Assembly (NCBI GenBank): GCA_944989445.1 | Contig: CALYLW010000185.1 | Coordinates: forward strand, 562,001-626,000 | DNA: 64,000 bases | Direction of reading: 5' to 3' | Origin: Ampullaceana balthica | Lineage: Eukaryota > Mollusca > Gastropoda > Lymnaeidae | Shown: positions 12,662 through 23,389 of the stretch, in pieces | Numbering within the stretch: position 1 is the first letter of the stretch | Layout of the letters: the number at the start of each line of letters is the position of its first letter | Program-made: the position numbers and the translations under genes | Notes under the pieces: model-generated | Databases searched by the model: none | Seen by the model: only the letters and a program-made list of their open reading frames with translations | Told to the model about the DNA's origin: nothing

Positions 12662-14395
12662 ACGTTCCTGTTGGCTGTGGTCAAGTCAACTACAAGTTCA
12701 TGTTGGCTGTGGTCAAGTCAACTACAAGTTCCTGTTGGCTGTGGTCAAGTCAACTACAAGATCATGTTGGCTGTGGTCAAGTCAACTACAAGTTCCTGTT
12801 GGCTGTGGTCAAGTCAACTACAAGCTCATGTTGGCTGTGGTCAAGTCAACTACAAGTTCCTGTTGGCTGTGGTCAAGTCAACTACAAGTTCCTGTTGGAT
12901 GTGGTCAAGTCAACTACAAGTTCCTGTTGGCTGTGGTCAAGTCAGCTACAAGTTCCTGTTGGCTGTGGTCATGTCAACTACAAGTTCCTGTTGGCTGTGG
13001 TCAAGTCAACTACAAGTTCCTGTTGGCTGTGGTCAAGTCAGCTACAAGTTCCTGTTGGCTGTGGTCAAGTCAGCTATAAGTTCCTGTTGGCTGTGGTCAA
13101 GTCAACTACAAGTTCCTGTTGGCTGTGGTCAAGTCAACTACAAGTTCATGTTGGCTGTGGTCAAGTCAACTACAAGTTCATGTTGGCTGTGGTCAAGTCA
13201 ACTACAAGTTCATGTTGGCTGTGGTCAAGTCAACTACAAGTTCCTGTTGGCTGTGGTCAAGTCAACTACAAGATCATGTTGGCTGTGGTCAAGTCAACTA
13301 CAAGTTCCTGTTGGCTGTGGTCAAGTCAACTACAAGTTCCTGTTGGCTGTGGTCAAGTCAACTACAAGTTCCTGTTGGCTGTGGTCTAGTCAACTACAAG
13401 TTCCTGTTGGCTGTGGTCAAGTCAATTACAAGTTCCTGTTGGCTGTGGTCAAGTCAACTACAAGTTCATGTTGGCTGTGGGCAAGTCAACTACAAGTTCC
13501 TGTTGACTGTGGTCAAGTCAACTACAAGTTCATGTTGGCTGTGGTCAAGTCAACTACAAGTTCCTGTTGGCTGTGGTCAAGTCAACTACAAGTTCCTGTT
13601 GGCTGTGGTCAAGTCAACTACAAGTTCATGTTGGCTGTGGTCAAGTCAACTACAAGTTCATGTTGGATGTGGGCAAGTCAACTACAAGTTCATGTTGGCT
13701 GTGGTCAAGTCAACTACAATTTCCTGTTGGCTGTGGTCAAGACAACTACAAGTTCCTGTTGGCTGTGGTCAAGTCAACTACAAGTTCATGTTGGCTGTGG
13801 TCAAGTCAACTACAAGTTCATGTTGGCTGTGGTCAAGTCAACTACAAGTTCCTGTTGGCTGTGGTCAAGTCAACTACAAGTTCATGTTGGCTGTGGTCAA
13901 GTCAACTACAAGTTCCTGTTGGCTGTGGTCAAGTCAACTACAAGTTTCTGTTGGCTGTGGTCAAGTCAACTACAAGTTCCTGTTGGCTGTGGTCAAGTCA
14001 ACTACAAGTTCCTGTTGGCTGTGGTCAAGTCAACTACAAGTTCCTGTTGGCTGTGGTCAAGTCAACTACAAGTTCCTGTTGGCTGTGGTCAAGTCAACTA
14101 CAAGTTCATGTTGGCTTTGGTCAAGTCAACTACAAGTTCATGTTGGCTGTGGTCAAGTCAACTACAAGTTCATGTTGGCTGTGGTCAAGTCAACTACAAG
14201 TTCCTGTTGGCTGTGGTCAAGTCAACTACAAGTTCATGTTGGCTGTGGTCAAGTCAACTACAAGTTCCTGTTAGTTGTGGTCAAGTCAACTACAAGTTCC
14301 TGTTAGATGTGGTCAAGTCAACTACAAGTTCCTGTTAGCTGTGGTCAAGTCAAAGTCAACTACAAGTTCCTGTTGGTTGTGGTCAAGTCAATTAC

Positions 14396-14610
14396 TTCTG
14401 GGTATTTTTTCAGCAATCATAATACAACAACAGAAACGAGGCTATGATTGTTATCAAGTGATTATAGTTTCGTCATTGTGGGGGATTTGTGTGTGTGTGT
14501 GTGGGGGGGGGGTAATTTTTAAGTGCTTTTCATGGTCTCCAGTCTCTACATAGAACAATGATTGGAACCAGCCAGCCACAATCATGAATTAATCAATGGC
14601 ACCTCTAACC
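14396..14610. other. Array flank, no gene
   Basis: Unique sequence plus a (GT)n tract running into a G run at about 14486-14513. Confidence 0.6.
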
Positions 14611-14812
14611 ACACACACACCCACACACACACTCACACACCCACACACTCACACACACCCACACACTCTCACACACACACACACCCTCACACTCACACTC
14701 ACACACTCACACACACACACTCACACACTCACACACTCACACACTCACACACTCACACACCCACACACTCACACACCCACACACTCACACACACACACCC
14801 ACACACTCACAC
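14611..14812. repeat. (CA)n-rich compound microsatellite
   Basis: Mixture of cacacac with interspersed tcacac and ccacac steps on the plus strand. The His/Thr-rich open frames across it are repeat read-through. Confidence 0.95.
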
Positions 14813-14968
14813 ACTCTGTTCTTGGGTGTTTGTGACCGTTCTATAGAGGTGTGATTTTGTCCACGAGTTAGCCGTAAAGGGAGACAATAAATCAAATGAT
14901 GTAAACAATGACGACACTTAACAGGGGCGGAGGCGTATCTGAGAGGAGTTAAAGGGGTGGGGTGGCAT

Positions 14969-15193
14969 AGTCGGCGCATTGAGCCACTCCTTGACATAGT
15001 CGGCACATTGAGCCACTCCTTGACATAGTCGATACATTGAGCCACTCCTTGACATAGTCGACACATTGAGCCACTCCTTGACATAGTCGATACATTGAGC
15101 CACTCCTTGACATAGTCGACACATTGAGCCACTCCTTGACATAGTCGGCACATTGAGCCACTCCTTGACATAGTCGGCACATTGAGCCACTCC
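14969..15193. repeat. 29-bp minisatellite, about 8 copies
   Basis: Unit of 29 bp with core cattgagccactccttgaca and a variable tagtcgNNa junction (gacacat, gatacat, ggcacat). Variants alternate rather than cluster. Confidence 0.95.
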
Positions 15194-15295
15194 TGTTCAC
15201 ATGTTATCCATTTACAAATCTATAAGCCTGATTGCAGTCTCACCCCCATTATGTTCAATAAAGGGATTTGCTGCGTTATGTAATTATTGCTATTA

Positions 15296-15431
15296 GGTGA
15301 AATCGATTATCTCGTTGTTCGCCATCACTGTAAGACTAGGGTGCTCAGTTTAAACTTAGTCTATCAATATCTATGCTAGCAAGCACCCTGAACTTATAGT
15401 CATGGCGAACAACGAGATAATCGATTTCACC
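15296..15431. mobile_element. 136-bp hairpin MITE flanked by TA
   Basis: The left arm 15296-15325 (ggtgaaatcgattatctcgt...) is the exact reverse complement of the right arm 15402-15431. Weaker complementarity continues inward (gggtgc against gcaccc). The element is flanked on both sides by the dinucleotide TA (15294-15295 and 15432-15433). A near-perfect fold-back with TA duplication is typical of Tc1/mariner-type MITEs. No coding capacity. Confidence 0.75.
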
Positions 15432-15433
15432 TA

Positions 15434-16125
15434 TGATTAAACGTTCCTGTCTCGTTTTAAACTTTTACATTTTCATAAATTTGGAATTAAAGGTCTCTTC
15501 TGACTGTAAATTTCAAATTTTAAAATTTTTTTCTACTTTTTAGTGCATTTCTAATATAAGACTAGTTTTTAAAAAGTGTTTTTTTTATATAATTTTATTT
15601 TTAAAATAAAACTTCCATTAAACTAATTTATGTAATAAGAAAATAACCAAAAACTTTGAAACGTTAATAAAATGTTTAAAATTTTCGCCATGATGGAGGT
15701 AGTCTCCCCCCTCCCCCGCCCCCATTGGTTTTTGTTGATCCGCCCATGAGCGGATTAATTTCGTCCCCTTGAATAAAACAATCCCACGATTGAACGATCG
15801 CGTTAGGTTAAGCTGAGAAGTTTTGTTCACGTAACAATGGCCGTCATTGGTGATCAATACCCGAGTGTTGGGCTTCGATGACTGTAAATCAATCGCCTAC
15901 CTTTGTCAAGTGTACCTTAAAGTGTGTGCCGGAGAGAGTGTGGGGGAGGGGGGAGAATATTAATTACAATTGCGTATGAAACCACACATGTGTGACATGG
16001 ATAGGTTGGGAGGGGGGTATTCACATAGAACACAACATAAAACCAACAATAGGCGTTTAGACTTTCTGAAATATTACTTTAGTATTGAAGGACATTTATT
16101 CTGGCCCAACAAAACACTAATATAT
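15434..16125. other. AT-rich DNA, no gene seen
   Basis: Long A/T stretches with two G/C-run patches at about 15705 and 15940. A 79-codon minus-strand frame at 15618-15857 shows no recognisable motif. Confidence 0.5.
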
Positions 16126-18568
16126 CCCTCTATTACGCACTTTTAGGTTTTCATGGGAAAAAAATATTTGATTGGATATTACATGTCTATTGGACATATA
16201 TAAACATAATATGGAAGAAAAATAAACTATTTTTATAAAATTGTGATTTTAATGGTATGTGACCATATGGTAACAGTGCGTCTAAAAGGTAAAAAAAAAG
16301 TAAAACAGAATATATAAGAACATGACAACTATAATAATTTTTTAAAGATGATGATTTAATTGTGAACACCAATAAGTGTAAACATTAATTTGATTACAAT
16401 TACATTTTTATATGTTGAATATACTGCTCCAGTAATTCATGAAAATAATAGTAAGGATAACAAAAATCATTATTTTACAACATTAAAAAATAAAAAAAAA
16501 GGAAAATATAATAATATTTTTTAATAAAATACCTTCATAAAGGCCAGTAAACATTTATACACCTACATACAAATCTAGTTTGAGTCTACTGAAACTGTTT
16601 GACTTTTGCGTCTTGAAAAATTGATTATTACATCAGTACATGTACTAATTTTTACACATTTAATTCTAAAAAAATCCCCTGCAATTTGATCTCTTGCATC
16701 TTTATTTTTTGTAAATTTGCTCAGGAAAATGCCCAACATAGTCAGGTCTTACTGGTATTTGTTAAACAGCTGCAGTAGGATCTCTCATTTCTTTGGCTCT
16801 ATGATGAGCACATTTTCTAAACCCTACTTTACCTTTTTTCATTAGGCATATTGTGATCTGGGTATTGAAATCAAGTAAAGAAAGGATATATTTTTTGGGG
16901 TGCCAATCTGCATTACTACAGGCATCCCTATAGATCAGTCATGCCTGAACTACTGCCATATTCATAATATCCACTTGAAAACAATCATGAGTGTTGTTTA
17001 TTTCTTACTTGTAACATTGCTAACTAGACGGAGCAAAATGTTTCCAGAAGCTCCTATAACCAATTCTATTTTACACGGCAGAATTTTACAGCAGTATCGT
17101 TCAAAGTTATGAATCACTCCAGTAATAGAACAACACACACCTTTTTTTAAACTGTTGGGGTTATATTGTTATAGATATAATTTTATTAGCCACCTTGTCA
17201 TAACGAGTATCAATTCCCCAGTAACAACTGCTTTTGGCATTTGAACTATGATGCTCATCATAAATAAACTCCAGTAAACTGCTCCAGTTCATTAGCATCC
17301 AAATATTGGTTAATATTTGTCTGAGCTCTGTAAATGTTTGATTGTACAATGTATTACAAAAGTATCCATTATTTATTCATCAATAATTGCCCTAATGTAG
17401 TCTATAGGGTTTTGATGCTCTTTTCGACAGCGATAAAACAAAACAAAAACAGGATCTTGAGGAAAGATGTCTGCTGCAAAGAATATTTCTATTTGATACT
17501 TTTGCCTGTCGTTGGACTGCAGTACCTAAAAAATTACCAGGTGCTTCATTCATTTCTCTCTCAGAGACTGGTGTTGTTGAGTCTGAAAAGGACAAATTGA
17601 ATTATTTTTTTTTAGTCTTTACGTCAACAATTTTATTGAATGATATTTAATTATTCTTTCAAAAGATATAAGACATAATATTTTATTTTTAAAAATTATG
17701 TAAATTTACTTGAATCTCTGTTGTACTCTGATTCTGGATTAAAAGTTTCATCTACGTCATCGTCATCTTCCTAAAATAGTTCATTATCATCTGGGTCCTC
17801 AGGAATGGCACAAACATGTACATCTTTATTTATTCCATGAAACCTTGATGGATACATGAACATGACTTTGGTATTTGAATTCTTGAGAGGAAAAAAACAA
17901 ACATAAAAAATGTACAAAATATATATGTTGTATATCATTGATCATCATCTATATTTCTAATTCTATTTGTAATTCTATTTATAAAAAAGAATTTTAAAAT
18001 TATTCTAATTTAACATTAAAGATTGTAAAACTTGTTAATTTTATAAAAGGCTAACATAAATATTTGATATTTACAAATATTCTATAAATAAAACATTATT
18101 TATATCGCGTATAAAATGTTAGCTTTAGTATGTTGTCATTTTCCAACAAGAAAAACCACCCCAAAAAAAAACCACATAGACGCACTGTTACCAAATGGTC
18201 ACATACCATTTTTTTCAAATTTTATCAAACGTTGATGACAAATATCAAAGATAAGCTCACATAATTATTGTATAAACATTAATGTTACCATTTAATATTT
18301 TTTGGAACAGAAATTTTCATTATGCGATAAAAAACAAAAACTTGTACTTACTAGATTCGGTAGACACAAGTGTAGCCCACTGTGACCAACTAAAAGTTGC
18401 TCTTACACAAATACGAAATGGTCTAAGTGAAGAGTTCTCCGGTATAAAAGTTCAAAACATGATAAAATAAAAGGGGAATCAGTCTGAAAAATTAAAAACT
18501 AATCCAGCATTAGTGAAATAATCATTATTTCGCTTTGTTACCAAATGGTCACATTGTGTAATAGAGGG
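16126..18568 (-). mobile_element. piggyBac-like DNA transposon, decayed, about 2.4 kb
   Basis: Terminal inverted repeats: left ccctctattacgcac (16126-16140), right gtgtaatagaggg (18556-18568). Both ends are flanked by ATAT (16122-16125 and 18569-18572). Inside lies a 30-bp subterminal inverted repeat, 16254-16283 against 18178-18207, with one mismatch in the part ccatatggtaacagtgcgtc. The ttaccaaatggtcacat half of it recurs next to the right end at about 18538-18554. Length, CCC-starting ends and interior coding remnants fit the piggyBac superfamily. ATAT rather than TTAA at the flanks is unusual. Confidence 0.7.
16330..17863 (-). pseudogene. piggyBac-type transposase relic
   Basis: On the minus strand, a start near 17863 opens a segment with an acidic N-terminal stretch (AIPEDPDDNELF, stop, EDDDDVDETFNPESEY), as is common at piggyBac transposase N-termini. 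After degraded sequence, 17161-17320 read in two frames gives QTNI...NELEQFTGVYL, then MMSII, then YWGIDTRYDKVANKI. This matches the usual order QTN..., ELE.F.G...M, YW....RY..VA at the start of the DDE_Tnp_1_7 domain. At least two frameshifts and several stops are present. The C-terminal half (16330-17130) is too eroded to place catalytic Asp residues. Non-functional. Confidence 0.6.
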
Positions 18569-18572
18569 ATAT

Positions 18573-19202
18573 GATTAGATCTAAAACACGGGCAATGGCG
18601 AGGGTAGAACTTCCCATGCAGTTACTTGACACAAATAACATTCAGTTACTTAGGAGGAGGGAGTTGTGGGTAGGGAGGAGGATGTAAGTGTTAGGAGGGA
18701 GGTGTGGGGAGGGATGAGGAGGAAAGTGTGGGGGGCACCAATACAAGAGTATGTAGTCGGTCCAAAAGGTCATTTGGTCATCCATGAGGCTCAAAATTTA
18801 GGATGAGATTATTTAAATCTTGATTGTACCTCTATAGCCTCATGGAGGTACGAAAATGACGTCATTGACCTAAACAGGACGTAGTATAATATAATATATA
18901 GAGCACTTCTTTCACGATCAGCTTCTACAACAAAGTGGCTGACAGCTCTTTGTTTTGTTCCCTTGCTTTGTTGCAGATGTGATGACGTAGGCGTTTAGTC
19001 GGGACGTTTCGTTTGTTTTATTTCTAGCATCGAATCCACGGGTTATTTCATTAAACTCAACATCTGAGTTTAGGTTGGTCAAATAGTCGTATCGATTACT
19101 TTAAAATATCCGTACTCGACGATCTGATTTTTAGGCAAATGGAAAATGGCCTCGTTTTGAATAAATGACATAAGAAATGAGATAAGGGGTGGCGGTGTAC
19201 TT
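18573..19202. other. Unique DNA, no gene seen
   Basis: A G/A-rich patch (gggaggagg, ggagggaggtgtgggg) lies at 18643-18735. A palindromic TGACGTCA (CRE/ATF-type) octamer is at 18857-18864, without other promoter evidence. Confidence 0.5.
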
Positions 19203-19762
19203 AATGCTAAGATGAAGGTGGAGCCATGTGGTGGAGCTTTGTGGTGGAGGCATATGGTGGAGTCAGGTGATGGAACCATGTGTTGGATCTATGTGGTGGA
19301 GCCATGTGGTGGAGTCAGGTAATGGAGCTATGTAGTGGAGTCATGTGGTGGAGCCATGTGGTGGAGCCATGTGGTGGAGTCAGGTAATGGAGCTATGTAG
19401 TGGAATCATGTGGTGGAGCCATGTGGTGGAGCCATATGGTGGAGTCAGGTGATGGAACCATGTGTTGGAGACATGTGTTGGATCTATGTGGTGGAGCCAT
19501 GTGGTGGAGTCAGGTAATGGAGCTATAAAGTGGAGCTATAAAGTGGAGCCATGTGGTGGAGCCATGTGGTGGAGTCAGGTAAAGGAGCTATGTAGTGGAG
19601 TCATGTGGTGGAGCCATGTGGTGGAGCCATGTGGTGGAGCCATGTGGTGGAGCCATGTGGTGGAGCCATGTGGTGGAGCCATGTGGTGGAGTCAGGTAAT
19701 GGAGCTATGTAGTGGAGTCATGTGGTGGAGTCAGGTAATGGAGCTATGTAGTGGAGCTGCAG
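19203..19762. repeat. 13-bp minisatellite, about 42 copies
   Basis: Unit gagccatgtggtg with ordered variants gagtcaggtaatg, gagctatgtagtg and gagtcatgtggtg. These variants recur in the same order, giving a higher-order pattern of several units. The 106-codon Trp/Val-rich frame at 19462-19782 is repeat read-through. Confidence 0.93.
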
Positions 19763-20689
19763 CAGAGATTAAAGAGAAATGATGTATTGTAACCAACTTA
19801 CCCTCGTCCAGCAAGAATACAACCACTGGGCTCTAGGTACAGATCGCGAATACAATCAATGACCAGAGTGGACACATACTGACCACTTCCGGCTGATGGG
19901 AAAATGTGTACAGAAATGTTCAGCAAACATTTACATCAAGAGGAAATAATCTCCCCTGACAGACACTCGGGGCTAGACACTGGAAGACAGACACTTCAAG
20001 ACAGACACTTGTAGACAGATAATTATGTAAATGGCGCCGAATATAATATCGTTAATTTAACGCGTGCACAAATTTTTCTGTAAAAAAACTTCGGACCTTA
20101 AAATACACGAGGCAAGTCTGGATTTGTTTGTAGAGAGGGTCGAGGCGGTGTAGGGGGGGTGTGTGGAGGGTGGGGGAGGGGTCAACAACACAAAAACCCG
20201 CATCACGAATAATGCCGGGGAATATTTTCCTAATCACAATCAGCGATCGCCGTAAAAAACCGATTGATCCGACATGGCTATTAAACGTATCATTTTCAAG
20301 ACCGCTGGATCACTTGTGTGCAGCTCCTCCGCCTATCAAACCCTTGGTTTTTGGTGGCCGTCGCAGAGCGCACTTGGATCACTTGAACGCGGGCATCTCG
20401 TCTTCTCACGAAGACGTTAGCGATGGCTGCGATGACACTTCCTGATCCGGGCGACTCGGGTAAAAACAGGCCGAGTAAGACACCGCCTAATGAGAATTAG
20501 ATGGAGAGAATTAAAAGCTTGCGTCACTGAACCCAGTATCCCTTCACCCCGGTGACCCCTCCATCGTGCGACCCCCGCCTTGTTTTCTGGTCTCTAATCT
20601 GTGAATATTTATACCACTACGGCCTTCTATCTCCTCACAAGACTCATTTCGGGCCGTCAGATCTTCCGACAAGCCTCTTGGCCACACAC
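19763..20689. other. Unique DNA, no gene recognised
   Basis: 19960-20025 holds a degenerate agacacttN repeat. 20190-20460 is a balanced-composition, non-repetitive block (gcgatcgccg, gacatggctattaaacgt, cacgaagacgttagcgatgg), open on the plus strand from 20161 to 20445 for 94 codons. I do not recognise the protein. A conserved non-coding element is an equal possibility. Confidence 0.4.
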
Positions 20690-20890
20690 TGCCCTTCCCT
20701 TCCCTAACCACTGTCCCACCCTTCCCTAACCACTGTCCCACCCTTCCCTAACCACTGTCCTACCTTCCCTTCCCTAACCACTATCCTACCCTTCCTTAAC
20801 CACTGTCCTACCCTTCCCTAACCACTGCCCTACCCTTCCCTAACTACTGCCCTGCCTTCCCTAACCACTGTCCTACATTCCCCTAACTAA
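20690..20890. repeat. 22-bp minisatellite, about 8-9 copies
   Basis: C-rich unit ccctaaccactgtcccaccc with variants (actgtcctac, actgccctac, actactgccc). Degenerates toward the right end. Confidence 0.88.
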
Positions 20891-21131
20891 TCATCCCTGG
20901 GTACTACTGGAGCTTAGCAGACAGCCAAGAAGTTGTCCTCGGAGTTATCTATACTTTCACGACTCCTTCTTTAACACATCGTACTAAAGTTAATGCCAGG
21001 AATACAACTGGGTGAATCGCCATTCCTCCCCTGGGATCGATGTCAGAAAAAATGGGTATCGATGTGAGATTCGATATGCAAGTCAAATGTGAGAATCTAA
21101 GCACTTCAAAATTAGGTCAAGTATATCATCA
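20891..21131. other. Unique spacer
   Basis: Short non-repetitive spacer between two arrays; no feature seen. Confidence 0.4.
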
Positions 21132-21690
21132 ATGTAGTGGTCAGATGTGGCATGAATGTAGTGGTCAGATGTGACATGAATGTAGTGGTCAGATGTGACA
21201 TGAATGTAGTGGTCAGATATGGCATGAATGTAGTGGTCAGATATGGCATGAATGTAGTGGTCAGATATGGCATGAATGTAGTGGTCAGATGTGGCATGAA
21301 TGTAGTGGTCAGATATGGCATGAATGTAGTGGTCAGATATGGCATGAATGTAGTGGTCAGATATGGCATGAATGTAGTGGTCAGATATGGCATGAATGTA
21401 GTGGTCAGATATGGCATGAATGTAGTGGTCAGACATGGCATGAATGTAGTGGTCAGATATGGCATGAATGTAGTGGTCAGACATGGCATGAATGTAGTGG
21501 TCAGACATGGCATGAATGTAGTGGTCAGACATGGCATGAATGTAGTGGTCAGACATGGCATGAATGTAGTGGTCAGATATGGCATCAATGTAGTGGTCAG
21601 ATATGGCATGAATGCAATTGTTAGACATCACATAAATGTAGTAGTCAGACATAGCATGAATGTAGTGGTCAGACATTGCATGAAAGTCTT
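21132..21690. repeat. 24-bp minisatellite, about 23 copies
   Basis: Unit with core gtagtggtcagatatggcat plus gaat. The length is a multiple of 3, so frames stay open on both strands (up to 205 codons minus, 192 plus) as octapeptide repeats such as HAISDHYI. Variants (gatatgg, gacatgg, gatgtgg, gatgtga) are spatially clustered. No coding evidence beyond openness. Confidence 0.95.
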
Positions 21691-21844
21691 CCACGCGCAA
21701 ATCTTTATTATTTGAAGAAGGTTCTTTACCGAAACGTTCGCTGTTTTGTCAGGCTCACTCATACTCTGTTTACATGTTATCCATCTACTAATCTTTATTC
21801 CGCTAGCCATAACCAAAGAATCTTAGCCAAAAATTTAAATCTAA
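21691..21844. other. Spacer with a short dispersed-repeat segment
   Basis: Contains gaagaaggttctttaccgaa acgtt (21714-21738) and then tacatgttatccatctacta (from about 21770). The latter resembles 15200-15230 (cacatgttatccatttacaa). In both places it lies beside a tandem array, suggesting copies of one dispersed element of unknown type. Confidence 0.4.
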
Positions 21845-22395
21845 ATTAAATTAGCCATATTCCTAAATTAAATTAGCCATATTCCTAAATTAATTTAGCC
21901 ATAGTCATAAATTAATTTAGCCATATTCATAAATTAATTTAGCCATATTCATAAATTAATTTAGCCATATTCATAAATTAATTTAGCCATATTCATAAAT
22001 TAATTTAGCCATATTCATAAATTAATTTAGCCATATTCATAAATTAATTTAGCCATATTCAAAAATTAATTTAGCCATATTCATAAATTAATTTAGCCAT
22101 ATTCATAAATTAATTTAGCCATATTCATAAATTAATTTAGCCATATTCATAAGTTAATTTAGCCATATTCATAAATTAATTTAGCCATATTCATAATATA
22201 ATTTAGCAATATTCATAAATTAATTTAGATATATTCATAAATTAATTTAGCCATATTCATAAATTAATTAAGCCATATTCATAAATTAATTAAGCCATAT
22301 TCATAATTTAAATTAGCCCTATTCATAAATTAATTTAGCCATATTCATACATTAATTTATCCATATTCATAATTAAATTAGCCATATTCATAAAG
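21845..22395. repeat. 22-bp AT-rich minisatellite, about 25 copies
   Basis: Unit ttcataaattaatttagcca plus ta. Degenerate copies at both edges (cctaaattaaattagcc at left; aatttaaattagccc at right) and homogeneous copies in the middle, the usual picture for an array grown by unequal exchange. Confidence 0.95.
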
Positions 22396-22497
22396 CAGCT
22401 AGCAAAATATTTAGTTAATGCAAGCAATTTCTTTTCCTTGATAACCAAAAAAATGACGTTTTTTTAAAATTAATATTACGCATGGCTACGTTTAAAT

Positions 22498-22752
22498 AAG
22501 GGGTCTAACGGATTCAATTTCGGATTTATAAATTGAAATCCGTCCGAAGCCGAAGCCGGAGCCAGATATGTAAAAAAGGCCGGATTCGGGATTGGCTGGA
22601 GACGGACCTATTATATTTATACATATTTTATCGCAAAACTGGCCAGCCGGATTTGGCCGGAGTTATGACGTAAAGTTTTGCCGGAGCCGCAGCTGTATTT
22701 TTTAAATGGCTGGATTGCGGATCTTCCGGAGCCGAAATCCGATACAACCCTA
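22498..22752. mobile_element. 255-bp hAT-type MITE with 8-bp TSD
   Basis: The ends are inverted repeats: left aaggggtctaacggatt, right (reverse complement) tagggttgtatcggatt, 12 of 17 matching. Perfect 8-bp direct repeats gtttaaat flank it (22490-22497 and 22753-22760). The interior is rich in ccggagccg/ggccggatt. The 8-bp duplication and TAGGG-type ends support a non-autonomous hAT element. A related copy lies at 35162-35368. Confidence 0.8.
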
Positions 22753-22760
22753 GTTTAAAT

Positions 22761-23118
22761 ATAGTTATTAATGTAGCCATGTCATTTTAGTGAATACCAT
22801 CTCCATACGTACAGAGTTTGTAATTACCGTACATTTCTGTCAAGAGTCCCAGGTGTTTTTACCACAGACAGTTACATTTGTCATAGTCAGATTCCATTGT
22901 CACCTGGCACCCCACATCACCCCACTACACCACAAAAGAAGACGTTGTTTGTCCGTGGCCAGGAATGGACGCAGTCAGCTGACCCGACATGCACTAAGGC
23001 CCACAAAGATGTCATTTGAACATATGAAAATAGGATTAGGGCCCTAAGTCGGGAATGTGGCGGAGATTGCATTGGATGCAGGAACAGTCGTAACCACGTC
23101 TCCCACCCAGCCCCCAGC
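22761..23118. other. Unique DNA, no gene seen
   Basis: Non-repetitive. An 85-codon plus-strand frame (22790-23047) has no recognisable motif. Confidence 0.4.
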
Positions 23119-23212
23119 ACACACACACACACACACACGCATAAACACACACACACACGCATAAACACACACACACACACACAGACACACACACACAGAC
23201 ACACACACACAT
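23119..23212. repeat. (CA)n microsatellite
   Basis: CA dinucleotides interrupted by cgcataaa and caga steps at regular spacing. Confidence 0.95.
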
Positions 23213-23389
23213 AAACAGATACAAGGGATGGTAGAACGAAAGATGGTGATTTACAAGATTGTGATGAGAAAATTGTGATTGTGAACCAATATATGTTGAC
23301 GATCGCTGTTTGAATTTACTATTATCACTGAGAATTTTGTTTTGTGATGCGACAAAATTTTAACAAATCTATGACAAACAACCCATGAC
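23213..23389. other. Unique spacer
   Basis: AT-rich spacer with no feature visible. Confidence 0.4.

Larger units (their letters stand above)
4887..14395. repeat. 32-bp satellite-scale array, about 297 copies
   Basis: One continuous head-to-tail array. The unit is 32 bp, with halves caagtcaactacaagttcct and gttggctgtggt. Common variants are ttcatg for ttcctg, gatgtgg for gctgtgg, and agctac for aactac. A 38-bp unit with an extra gtcaaa hexamer occurs in clusters near 5600-5800, 6850-7050 and 12060-12260. The unit has no stop on the plus strand in any phase. Since 32 is coprime to 3, all three frames read the same 32-residue Cys/Trp/Val/Ser-rich cycle, giving plus-strand open frames up to 972 codons. 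I see no promoter, splice site or non-repeat coding flank, so I do not call a protein. Confidence 0.98.

Noticed and set aside
4801..14553. Plus-strand open frames of up to 972 codons as a giant repeat protein gene
   Set aside because: They arise automatically from a stop-free 32-bp unit in all three frames; no promoter, splice sites or non-repeat coding flank, and frames swap at indels.
18857..18864. TGACGTCA as a functional CRE promoter site (a second TGACGTCA at 28934)
   Set aside because: An 8-bp palindrome alone occurs by chance; no TATA/initiator arrangement or gene downstream.
21083..21715. Octapeptide repeat protein on either strand
   Set aside because: A 24-bp unit without stops keeps all frames open on both strands. 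No start context, signal peptide or flanking domain favours one reading.
21714..21752. Hammerhead ribozyme core (gaagaagg...ccgaaacg)
   Set aside because: The CUGANGA core has U instead of C, and no stem I pairing could be found around it.
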